Shown piece after piece: positions 37,400 to 47,904 of a stretch of DNA of 64,000 nt. How positions within the stretch are numbered: the first letter of the stretch is position 1; every line of letters begins with the position of its first letter. Made by a program: the position numbers and the translations under genes. The stretch is taken from assembly GCA_013397435.1 (NCBI GenBank), contig VZRG01000029.1, positions 1,366,907 to 1,430,906 on the forward strand. Direction: 5' to 3'. Source of the stretch: Erythrocercus mccallii (taxonomy: Eukaryota; Chordata; Aves; Passeriformes; Dicruridae). The notes below the pieces were generated by a model that did no database searches, was not told the origin of the DNA, and saw nothing but the letters and a program-made list of their open reading frames with translations.

Positions 37400-38838
37400 A
37401 TTTATGGTTAACTTCTAAAGTACTCTATAGCTTTCCTTTGGACAAATCAGTGTCAGCAATGAATTAAACTGCTAAATGTTCATTTGAAAATCAAGCCAAA
37501 CATTATTAATTTAATTTGGTGAGTAAAAGAAACCCCAGCAACCCAGAGTATTTCTGGAATTAACTTTATTTTGATGTGTATTTTGTGGAAAGGAAGAGCA
37601 AGATTGTTATTTTTTTCCCATCAGAAACATCTGTGTATTTTGCCAATCTCTGCCTTGGCAGTACTTTACTAGCAATGTATATATTTTGCCTTTTAGAAAA
37701 CTGTTTTCCCAAGGCTGAGAAAAACTGTGAGCAAAATTATGTGTCAGAAAACATTTAAACATGAAAATATGAAATATAATTCAGATTTGATAAATTCAGT
37801 GTGGAAAGACACACTACTTAGCAATTCTTTACAGACATCTTTAACCTAAAAATATTCTATTGGTTGAGGGGAAAATGAAGGCAGAAATAAAAATTCACAC
37901 AACTAAACCCAAGAGTAATAGCAATGAATTTAAAACTGACTCTAGGGAATTATGGACAATTGATACAGGAAGATGAAAATACCTTTGAAAAACTCTGTAG
38001 AAGGTGGAGGGAAATACGAAACAATACATGAAGTATATAAAGAAAAAGTGAGATTTTAGTAATGGTTTATATCCTGTTCTCAGCAAGGATAGTAAAAACA
38101 TGGATCACAATGTGCAAAAGGCAGATTTGGTCATTCATATCTATTTTGTCATAGAGGGCAGGAAGATCTATTTGTGCCTTAAAACTAATGAGAAGTATTT
38201 TATATTATTCCATCAATAGCTAGAAATAATGCTGAACAATTTTTTTGTTTTGTTTTCAAATGGGCTGGATCAGACAATAGGTTTGATGCAAGCTTAAGTA
38301 GTTTATTTCAGGGTACAATTTTTTTTTTAATTATAGAATTCTGGGAAAATTACAGAAAACTTAATTAATGGAAATATTTTAAGTGAAAAATCATACAAAA
38401 GGTTGACTAAACTGGAGGTAGTAAAGAAATAATTATAGATGAGATATAGTCATGGAGGGGAACATATTTCTAGCGTGGTCCTCTGAAGATCTGTTCTTTC
38501 TCCAATGCCATGCAGCATCTTTAGCAAAGTCTGGAAAATGGGAGATTATTGATAAAAAACTTTCAAGTGACAAAATAATTTGATTTAATTGATGAGCAAT
38601 TAATGAGGATGAAAGCAAAATGAGCTCATCTGGAATGCTCATTGCAATAAAGTCATTAAAACACAATATTTTTTTGTGGTCAAAACAGGCCAAAGGAAAA
38701 AGATTTCACAGAGAAATTATTATTGGGAAACTAAGTCTTCTACAAAAAACTTAAATACTAATTTGAAGGGAAGCTACAAGAATAAATCTATGATTAAAAT
38801 GTAAGATGCAATCATTTTATGTCTAACCAATGGCATAT
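37400..38838. other. AT-rich non-coding stretch
   Basis: Nothing firmly assigned. The last 280 bases (about 38,560-38,838) may belong to the ancient LINE that follows, but I could not align them. The longest frame is 86 codons (38433-38693, minus). Confidence 0.5.
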
Positions 38839-38839
38839 A

Positions 38840-39465
38840 GATGAATATGATGATACTTCATCTGTATATGTCATTAGTGAGAACATTCCTGGGATACTTT
38901 GTCCAGTTCTAGCATTTATGCTTTGTGAAGGACCTTTACAAACTAGAAGAGGCCCAAAAGAAAACTGCAAGAAAAGTATGAGGTCTGGGAAATGTGCTTC
39001 ATCCTGAGACACTGAAGAAACCCAGTTTACCATAGGCAAGAAGGAGACTTCATCATAATCTGTAAGGCCATTTATGGAAATTATGTTCTTGGCCATTTTG
39101 TTACAAATGAAGTCTCATAAGGTATTTTAAAATATTTTTTAATTTTTTAGTTATTGTTGTAACTTGATCATAATCCAATTAATGTTACAGATTGAACTAC
39201 TGGAAATTTAATCTGAGCTGGAAAGAGAACACAAGTGATATCAAGTGATTGTAGCTAATGTTTGGAACAAATTCTTACAAAACAATGAGCTGCATTTTTC
39301 ATTTGTTGCAGTTCTTTGATTGAGCTGCAACATATCTCCCAGAAAGACTCCCAGCATAGAACAGATAGTACAGCTGATGCAGAAATTGCTGTGTCTTGGT
39401 CTACAGTGTGTATGGCAGGTCAAGTTAGAAGACCAAAAGGTATCTCATGGGTATAAAATTATCCA
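38840..39465 (+). repeat. ancient CR1-clade LINE, 3' part, sense
   Basis: This copy follows the end of a CR1-clade LINE that I know from turtle and crocodile genomes. It contains tttgtccagttctagcattt, aactagaagaggcccaaaag, aaaactgcaagaaaagtatg, then gagactt.atcataatctgtaa, and finally ggcaggtcaagttagaagac near the 3' terminus. Consensus counterparts are tgtgtccagttctgg, ggagagggtccagagaagag and ggaggtcagactagatgatc. In sense orientation the first part would encode the C-terminal ORF2 region, but many stops and frameshifts are present. Divergence is much higher than in the 21.3 kb CR1, so the insertion is old and may predate birds. Boundaries are approximate. Confidence 0.75.
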
Positions 39466-39515
39466 GGAAAAAGTAACTAGGGCATACATGGGGGTGAAAA
39501 AGAAAACACTCATGT

Positions 39516-39544
39516 ACTATAAATACTATACTATACTATAAATA
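39516..39544. repeat. short ACTAT-type tandem repeat
   Basis: Four to five units of a 5-base motif (actat) with aaat spacers, flanked by AT-rich sequence. Short and probably of slippage origin. Confidence 0.75.
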
Positions 39545-40038
39545 TCACAATAAAAACACAATGGGATGGGAAAATAATGTTAAATAATAAAAAGTATCCC
39601 TGGTTTTAACGCTTTGCTAACAACTAAAAGACCATATTTCTGGTACTTAGGCTGCCCTTAACTTCCTTACTCTGTACAATTCAAGTAATTTTTGCTAAGT
39701 ATAGTACTGTCTAATTTGCTTTGCAATTGGTACTGATGAGTTTGAATTAAGTTTAAAGTAAGTAAATCAAGCACAGTCAACACTGCAAAAATTAGGGAAT
39801 TTTATATATGGGTGTATGCACCAAGGAGGCACAGAGAACTTTTCTTCAGCTGTTCTAAAAAGAGCTGGAGTGCAGATGAGTCAGACAGAAGAAAACTTAC
39901 ACAAATGTATCACATATGTTTATGGTCTGCTGTCCTGCTTAACACAGGTTCTCCACAGGCACTTCAATCTACTCTACTGCTAAATGGGTGTATTAAGAGC
40001 TACAACAGAGCAAGGAAAGACTACTGGTATTAAGACTT

Positions 40039-40139
40039 TGAGGTTTGGTTTCTTGTTTTGGCTTGTTGGTGAGTTTTAGGTTTCGGTTTTGGATTTTTTG
40101 TTTGGTTAGTTGATTTTGTGTTATTGGTTTGGTTTTTTC
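40039..40139 (+). repeat. G/T-rich strand-biased low-complexity tract
   Basis: For about 100 bases the plus strand is more than 85 percent G and T, built from variants of tttgg, such as gtttcttgttttggcttgtt and cggttttggatttttt. It looks like a decayed pentanucleotide array. The minus-strand frames (70 and 67 codons) are its by-products, rich in Asn, Thr, Lys, Gln and Pro. Confidence 0.8.
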
Positions 40140-43100
40140 CAAACAGAAAGCATTTAGATCTGTGATGAGAAAGTGCCTTACAGCAGCAATAGCACATGTA
40201 TTCATTTAAGAAACATAAATCCTCTAGTGTCATCTAGAAATCTTTGGGAAAGCCCATAGATTCAAATGTGCATTGTATTTTGTGCTCCATACACATATGG
40301 GCCAAAATGCAACTCTTGGCTCATATGTGTATATAATGTTATCTGATGCATTGTCTTCATCTCTACTGAAACAGGCAGCTTCTCTCCAGTGACCAAAACC
40401 ATATATGGCTTTATGCTCTGCTTCATTTTGAGAAAATGCCCCTGTTTATATTTCAAGCCCACTTATTAAAACACATATGGGCTTCTTGGAGTGATTACAA
40501 AAATGTCTGCTTGACAATCTTCTTTACAGACACTTTATGACTTCAACAATAACAATCTAAAGGCTTTTTCAAGTAGACAGTTATTTCACAATACTTTACC
40601 TGAGAAGTTTTACCATTTATATTGCTTGGTCTTTTCTCTGTTTCCTCTTATGCTTCTTCTGCCAGTGTTTGGTATTTGTTAAACTTCCTCTTCTAGTCAG
40701 AATATTTTTTGAGCTTGGAAACTTTCCAGGTGGAAAAAAAAGGCTTTCTGTGAGCTTTGATAGATTATTTTATTAATTTCAGGTTTAAATACAGGGACTA
40801 TGTGATTTTGTTTATTTGTATATTTGCTCTGTTTTTACATCCTTATAAATTATTTTGCACAGGTTTTGTTCATTTTTTACACAGTTTTAGCCTCATACAG
40901 AAAGTCTTTATAGATTTCATCTGTATCATTAGAAAATACTGGGGGTGAGAACATCTGGAAATAAACTGTATGACCCACTTTAGCATACTTTGCACTATGA
41001 AAGCTTATATATTATTTCAGTGGCCCCTGGAGCTGCTGTTCTGGACAGCTTTTCTCAGCCACAAAACGACTCACCTCTTCTATCCCTTGCTCCCCCAAAA
41101 TAAACTCAAATCATTGAAGATGTGAGAGAGGATTGTGAGCATATTAATGCATATATTACATTTGGTTAAAGATTACTTTTTGCATTATAGCCTGTATTTT
41201 TCCATTTCAAGGCTCCCAGTGCAACCACAAAGAAATTTCTTCCTTGTGTCACCAGGAGAGTCATGATGGCAAGTATCTTGCTTGTTCCTGCTGTGGGGAT
41301 CTGTATTGAATCATTCATTGGTGCAGCAGTTTGCACATGGCTTAGTGAATGAAGCAGTGAGCTAATGAATGAACATTCCTACTTAAAACAGACATATACA
41401 TCTTTCAAGTTGTATTCCTTCATCTCAGTGGCACACCTCAGCCCACTGGTTCAGTCCAAAGTAAATCCATAACATGTCATAGCTGGACAGACCTCTGATG
41501 AGATTCTTTTCAACAAGTTAGCATACTGTTAAGCCATTATTTTCAAGGTCTCTAACACAGAAGTCCCTTGTTGAACAACTTTGCTTTATTTGGCCAACTG
41601 TGTGAAGGCACGTTTGAGTGGTGTTTTAAGTTCTCAATCCATGAATAATATTGCAACACAAATGTAAATCTTTGTAAGCATTGAACTACTGCTGTGCATT
41701 CTAATAACATGTGGAAGATAATATTGTGCCCATTCTTAATCACTTAATTAAAATAATTTCTGCAACATCTTTGTATAGCAATATATAGTTGTTTGGGGTG
41801 TTTTTTTATAAATTTGTGTTTTTAGAATAAGTCATGGGAAGAGATCTTTACTGACCTGTCAATAGTGGTGAGTCTTAAAGCAATAACCTCAGTAACAAGA
41901 CACTGTATTCATTCCCAGTTGGCCAGAGTCTTGAAGGGGACAGTGAGGCAGTGGTGTGAGCTGCTGGCGGGACACGTCTGGGGATCTCCTGGCTCTGCTC
42001 TGGAGAGGAAACCAAGGAGAGTGTTGGTTGGCTCGCTGAGCCTCCTGGCTGAGTCTAACCTGTCATATTTTTAAAACACCCAAGCAACTGTGGGTGTCTT
42101 TTAGAGGAAATAATTGCTGTTAGCATTCTTTTCCTATTGCTTTCTGACCATCTCAATACTTTCTTAAGGTGTTGCCTTAACAGGAATGTGAACTGTATGT
42201 AGGCCTGCAGAAAATTAACAGTGACTCAGAAAATGAAGTTTATCTGGAAAAACCCACATTCCTCAGGAATACCGTATCATGGAGACTTGATTATTTATTC
42301 TTGTGGAAGGAGCCAAGGTGTTTTATGATACCATACAGTTGTAGCTCAGATTGGCCTGTAGCCCAATCAACTAGTCATTCCTTTCTGGTATATTTCTGTA
42401 TTGGACTTGTGCTGAAATGCCCACAGGAGATTTGGGTAACTCTCTACAAATGCTTTTGCAGGTAGTGAGTGTTAATATAATTTAAAAAATCTGTTGTTTT
42501 CCCACCCCTCTCCTTCTCTTCACTTCTCTTTGTGAAAAAGGTAAATCATTCAGGAGCTGCTTTCAGCATATACCAGTTTGTTGAATTTACAGGAAGGGCT
42601 GCAGTTCCTCTGTGCACATGATGCTTTCTGATACATCACAGACTTCTAAAAAAAGCTATTAAAATATATGAAACAAACAAAAAATACTTTCCTCTCAAAA
42701 TATCCACACAGGAAAATGCTATGTAACTAAGCATGCTAGTACAACTTTACCAGAAACTTGTGGGTCAGATTATGCTCACTGAATTGTGGATATTCTTTAA
42801 AAAAAATGAGGGCATAAGACTCCTTTCTTCTACTAGCACAAGTTGAAAAACCTAGACATATTTAGCCGTCAGCTGCCTAAGGAAATGTCACTTACCAACG
42901 TTTAGGATGATAAATTGCATCCTTCAGATGTGCCATTCTCTCTCCTTCCTCTCTAAGGAGATCCATTCTCAATTTTTTACCCTTAAAACCTAAAAGAATC
43001 ATAACAAAAGCTTCTCACTTAATTCATCACTTCCACTTCCTCCATTTTGGGAGCATTTACATAGCACAAAATGTGGTGCTTGTGGCACTCTGCTATTTCC

Positions 43101-43154
43101 CTGTGTATGAGCTTAGAATCAGCTATGCTGATCAGCCAAGGAGAACTGTTAAAG

Positions 43155-43173
43155 TAAAATAAAATAAAATAAA
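43155..43173. repeat. short TAAAA tandem repeat
   Basis: Just under four copies of taaaa, ending in aag. Confidence 0.85.
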
Positions 43174-43700
43174 GTCCTGTCTCAACTGCTCTTAGAAATA
43201 CCTATGTGAAAAGAGTTTTTCCTTTTCTCCTACATAGAAAATTACTTCTAAAGTGTTAAAAAAACTTTTGGATTATCAGCATTCAAAGGAAAATGGGACC
43301 AGGAAAAATGAGGAGTCATAAAAATAAAACCTGAGACTGTGGTGCCTCCTGGGAAGCTTTTCTCATTGTCCTGTACTGCTGGGGGCAGTCCCTACTTTGG
43401 GTTAGAGCACCAGCTCTGGGGTATTCCTTGCTATGTGAAATGTCAGTATTTGGAAGTTGAGCCTTTCAAGGGCTTCAGTCTTACAGCACTGCTCTCTCCT
43501 CTGCAATTACAGCTAGACTCAGTGTGGACTACACTCAGTACATATACACTTCTTTTTAATAGTTTATGAGTATCATCCAGAATAAGAAATATGCCTTTGA
43601 ACCATCTGAGCTGGGTCAGAGTAGGTCTGGAGGTGCAGCATTATGGAAATGAGCTTACATTCCTTTTGGATTTAAAACAGCCATACAGGTGATACAGATA

Positions 43701-43830
43701 ACAGAATATTCTGAGTTAGAAGGGATCCACAAGGATCATCAAGTCCAGCTCTTCACTGGACAGTCCATATAGGGATTGAATTTACAACCTTGGACTTATA
43801 AGCACTGTGCTCTAAAAATTGAGCTAATCC
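43701..43830 (-). repeat. TguSINE1-like SINE (tRNA-Ile head, CR1 tail)
   Basis: From right to left, 43,830 to about 43,761 is a decayed tRNA-Ile gene. The plus strand reads attgagctaa preceded by gtgctcta (A-box side), ataagcactgtg where the anticodon arm would be, ttacaaccttggac, and agggattgaa (B-box side). From 43,760 to 43,701 follows a CR1-type 3' tail: on the plus strand aatattctgagttagaaggg, atccacaaggatcatcaagt. A tRNA-Ile head joined to a CR1 tail is the structure of TguSINE1, which CR1 machinery mobilised in early songbird evolution. The tRNA part is only about 70 percent similar to tRNA-Ile, so this is an old copy and not a functional tRNA gene. Confidence 0.85.
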
Positions 43831-44741
43831 TTACTCTACCATATCATTGTTCACCTGTGATGTGCCTGGACTAATGAATTAACTCTGCCTGAGAGATATC
43901 CAGTACCATTTCTGCCCTGAGAGAAATAGCACTGGATCCTAGCAGAAATTCTACAGGTTGATAACACATCACTGCAAATGAACAGCAAGAGACAGAAGTT
44001 CAAGAAGAAGAGAGGAAAAAAGACCAAATGAACACATTTGGTATTTCAAAAAAACTACTCAGAACCCAACAGTGTGGCTCAGAGACTCTTTCAATTCACA
44101 ATGTTGTCTCATGTTTAATAGTCCCTGGCTATAAACATGAGTTTAGCTGATGACCTTGGCAAACTTCTAGCATCCATCAGGTTCTGTTGTTCCATTTGTA
44201 TGAAGAACTACCACTCTCAGGTAATTTGGAAGCTGGTACCTACTCCCTTTATTTGATTCTCACTAGTTCCTGAACTGGACGAGAAAATGTCATTCCTTAT
44301 TTACCCTTATCACTCATCATTCCATAGGCATTTATTATACTGCTTTGTTCTGAGACCTCCTTTTAGTTTTAGAATTAGGCATTTAACTGTCCTGTCCCTT
44401 CAACTAATTAAGATCTGAAGACCTTGTTTCTTATCACAAGCTGTTTAGGGTTTTTAAAAGAGGATTAGTGAAAGACCTTGTAAAGAAACAAGCTCTATCT
44501 TTTTCCTTATATTTAAGGAATCCCCTCTGTCATTTCAGTTTATTTTATCCACTAACTTTACTGTTTATTTTAGCTTTTAGTCATTTTCTGCAGAACCAAT
44601 ATATTGACTTGCATAGATCCACAGGTCTCTTATTTCTAGATATTTGGTATCAGTTTATCTGCCTTGTGGTCCATCAGTACAAAAGAATTTTTAAGAGGAG
44701 GCATTGAAGTGGGCTAATATGGGTTTATGTCCTATTAACAT

Positions 44742-44781
44742 GAAGAAAAGGGAATTGAACAGAAGAAAAAAGAATTGAACA
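44742..44781. repeat. 20-bp tandem duplication
   Basis: Two adjacent 20-base copies (starting gaagaaaa, ending gaattgaaca) that differ at two positions. A simple local duplication. Confidence 0.9.
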
Positions 44782-46620
44782 GACTTGTCACTTGGCATGA
44801 ATTGCAGCCCTGATTCTGTAGAAGAGTGTAGATCCACCTCCAGTTTTGTGAATCATACCCCTTGTTTCTTTAGCTTTCTTTTACATATCCATGAAAACCT
44901 GCTATTTTGCTTTAATGCTGTGTATATTGCTTTGCATTTTAAAAAAAGTATTTTGATTAAAATAGAATAAATTGTGGTTTTCAGGCATGGGGGAATTTTC
45001 TGCTTTGTCTTGAAAAAATAAAATCTCTATTTGCACAGAGTAGATACTTTTCAGGAAACAGCTTATGATATTTTATTTTGCTCTGAATATGTATTTGACT
45101 TTTTTCCCTGTAAACTCAAGACAATGTCTCAGTTCATACATCTGTGAGATCAAAAATGCACTGTTCCAAAGCACTGGGTAGGAAATGTATAAAAAAATGC
45201 AGGTGTCTGAGCAACAGTTTGACAAGCAGAGAGACAAAAGGAACACAGGGAAAGGAACAGTGTCAGAGAAGTGTGAAGACAAAGGGTCTGGAGGCAAGGT
45301 TCGTGCTCAGTGTCATAGGGGAAATAGAAACACCACCGGTGTTAGCTTTCTCTCTATAATGCATCTCTGTCTCAATTCGTGCTAAATAGATTGGCATGTA
45401 CTGCTGACAGCCTATTATTTTAAAAGCCATGTGTTTTTTAAATATATAGAGAGATAATAGTACATTTTAGTCCCTTAGCTAGATTATCAGTAAGGCATAG
45501 TGAAAATCTATATATTTATAGATTTGGTTTATTGTAGTGTAACAGTGAGAGAAAGGTTTTCTTTTCTAGGGACTCTGGTGACTTCTCTAAGGGAGCAGAG
45601 AGAACTGGTGTCTTAGTTGTCCTCTCCTTCAGCTACAAAGAGCTGTTTGGAGATTGAGTCACAGGAGCTTAGAGAATGGCTCAATCTTATGCTAAGCAGG
45701 CATCTGCAATAAAGCAGATGAGCTGTGCTTGGAAGTACCTTCTTCTTCCAACTATAAGTTTTCATTTTGTCTTTAGGCTACAAATGGTTTAAGTTACACA
45801 GGTGAATCTCAGTTCAGGATGCTGAATCTTTTTACCACTAATGCTGCTGCATTACTTAGCCAGCACAGCAGTATGCTTCTGGAAACAGAAATATTTCAGG
45901 GTAAAATTAATAAAAATTTATTTACAGTTTGTCTAGCTTCTGTAATATTGTTTTAATTAGTTTTAAGACAGAGAAAGTTGGCCAGCTTTGTATCTAACCC
46001 CTGTAACAGTGGTTATGGGGAGAGGACAACAGCAAAACTGATCCATCCAACTTTTCATGTGCTATGCCTCACTTTCAAACACCATTGTACACCACTCCCC
46101 CAGCATATCAAGAATGGCACATCAGGAATATCCACATACGTGGGCAGGTGTGGGTAACAGGTGTTGTCTGAGTCTTGGCTGCCCTGGGTTGTATATGTCA
46201 CTATATGAAGGAGATATTACTAATAGCTTGTGCATGTGTGCATTTTCTGCCATAAAGGAAGATTTGCCAATCTCTAGGCCTTGTTTAAGACATTATCTTT
46301 CTGTCCCACAATGTTTTTTCCCCACTGTAAATTCTCTGTACTGGTCCAGAAGTGCCTCCCCATCTACGGCTTGGCAAGCAGGCAGAGAGGCAGGTGGCAG
46401 CTGCAGATGTCACCTGTTGAGCAGTGATCGCTGTTTCAGCCCTTTGGACACAGTGATGCAGGAGCAGAGCTCCCTCAGGGCTGAGCTTCAGCCCAGCTGG
46501 GCTGACAGGACCTTGCTCTATCAGCCTGCCTGCCCTTGATTTTTAAGTAGATTTCTATCAAACAAATAAAAATACTGATCTGTGGAGCCTGGATACAGTT
46601 TCAGTGAGTTTTGCTTAAAC

Positions 46621-46653
46621 TAATTAATTAATTAATTAATTAAACTAATTAAT
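46621..46653. repeat. TAAT tetranucleotide microsatellite
   Basis: Nearly six perfect taat units (46,621-46,643), then actaattaat, suggesting one interrupted array. Confidence 0.95.
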
Positions 46654-47671
46654 GAGGGCTGTACTGAAATAAATGGGGTTTTAGCAAAACTCAAAATGTA
46701 TCCAAAAATGTTTTCTGTTTGTTTGGTTTAAAATCAGTTTAATTATATAAATTCACATTTACACCAGGTAAAGGCAAGCTATAACGTCTGTGTTTTATAA
46801 AAATAAAGTAAATTCATGTCATAGGATTATGACAATAATATTAAAAATACAACTTGTGGTTAAAGTTTACCAATATGTCTACATCCAGATGTTGAGAAAT
46901 GCTGAAAACTTTGTATGCCAAGGCCTTTAGAATACCTTCATTCCATGTCTACTCTTTTTGACCATAGTTTTTTTCCAAGATGCAGTATAATTCCACATTT
47001 TAGTGAAAGACTCCAGCCTCATGCTATATAGGCTGTCAGTTGATTCTTTGTCTTCCTGCTTTTCTGCTGCATGCCAACACTATTTCTTGCTGTCCAGCTT
47101 TCTTTTGGAGAGCAATTTAATTGCATTTGAATGCCTGGTCCCTGGACTGCTCTGTGGAGCCAGGTAGCTGAAGATCAGGAAGCCAGTCTTTGGAGTCCAA
47201 GATTGCAGCTGGAAGCTGCTGGAACAGACTAAACGAATAGGAACTGTTAAAAAATAGAGCAGAGGCTGATACACATGAGCTGTAAAAGAAAGCCTTTAAA
47301 TTCTTCCTCCTGTAGAAGGAAGTAAGTGCAACCCTTGCTTTCTGGAAAATCTCATGAGGCCCCAGATCTACAGGGATTTTTTTTAATTAAAAATAAAATA
47401 TAGTTGCTTGTGCCATCTGAGTGCTCCCCCATACAAGACAGTATGTGGGGCTTCTTTGCAGTTTTTCTTTTGCTCCTACTGAAATCAACAGCAAATCATA
47501 GTTGATTTGGGTGGAAACAGAATCTATACAAAGTTCAACTGGCTTTTCAGCTGAAAGCTCACAAGGATTTTATCACTGGTCAAAGCCTCCTTCCTGTCTT
47601 ATGCAGAATTTTCTATTAACCATAAAAGCTGTATTTTCCTCCACTATCATATGTTCGCAAAAATACTAGAA

Positions 47672-47900
47672 CTGCCATACCTAATCAAACCGATGGTCCA
47701 TCTAGGCTAGTATCCTTGGCTCCAGATGTCCCAGAGGAAGGTGCAGGAGAATTCATAATATCACTTCCCGGGGGAAGTATCTTCCTAACCTCTGTCAGTT
47801 TTTGACTAGCTATTGCCCTGACCATGAGTGCTCATAATCGTTACACACTTTTATCCTATCTAAGGGTTATCTATCATGTATTGTTTGAACTATTCCCTAC
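47672..47900 (-). repeat. ancient CR1-type LINE 3' end (antisense)
   Basis: The plus strand contains actgccatacctaatcaaac, ccgatggtccatctaggct, agtatccttggctccagat, cagaggaaggtgcaggagaa, ttcctaacctctgtcagttt and gccctgaccatgagtg. These match, in order, the reverse of the 3' end of an old CR1-type element common in turtles and crocodiles (ggtccatctagcccagtatc, cagaggaaggtgcaagaaa). About 230 bases remain. The family differs from the LINE copies at 38.8 and 50.5 kb, whose 3' end reads differently. The left boundary is fairly sharp; the right fades out. Confidence 0.78.
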
Positions 47901-47904
47901 AGGT

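Larger units (their letters stand above)
39470..43698. other. AT-rich non-coding stretch
   Basis: No gene recognised. Apart from the simple repeats listed separately, the sequence is unassigned. At 41,480-41,520 the text gctggacagacctctgatga faintly resembles a CR1 3' end, too weak to call. The longest frame is 76 codons (43339-43569, plus). Confidence 0.5.
43835..47670. other. non-coding stretch with one 160-codon open frame
   Basis: No exon was recognised. The open frame at 46057-46539 (plus, 160 codons) is the longest outside a CpG island. It shows no domain, no compositional bias of a known family, and Cys and Ser scattered without pattern; its second half is GC-richer. I treat it as probably chance or part of a non-coding transcript. 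A small perfect hairpin (9-base arms, 4-base loop) lies at 45,504-45,525. Confidence 0.45.

Noticed and set aside
43761..43830. Possible tRNA-Ile gene on the minus strand
   Set aside because: The A- and B-box regions and stems are mutated and it is joined to a CR1 tail. It is the head of a SINE, not a functional tRNA gene.
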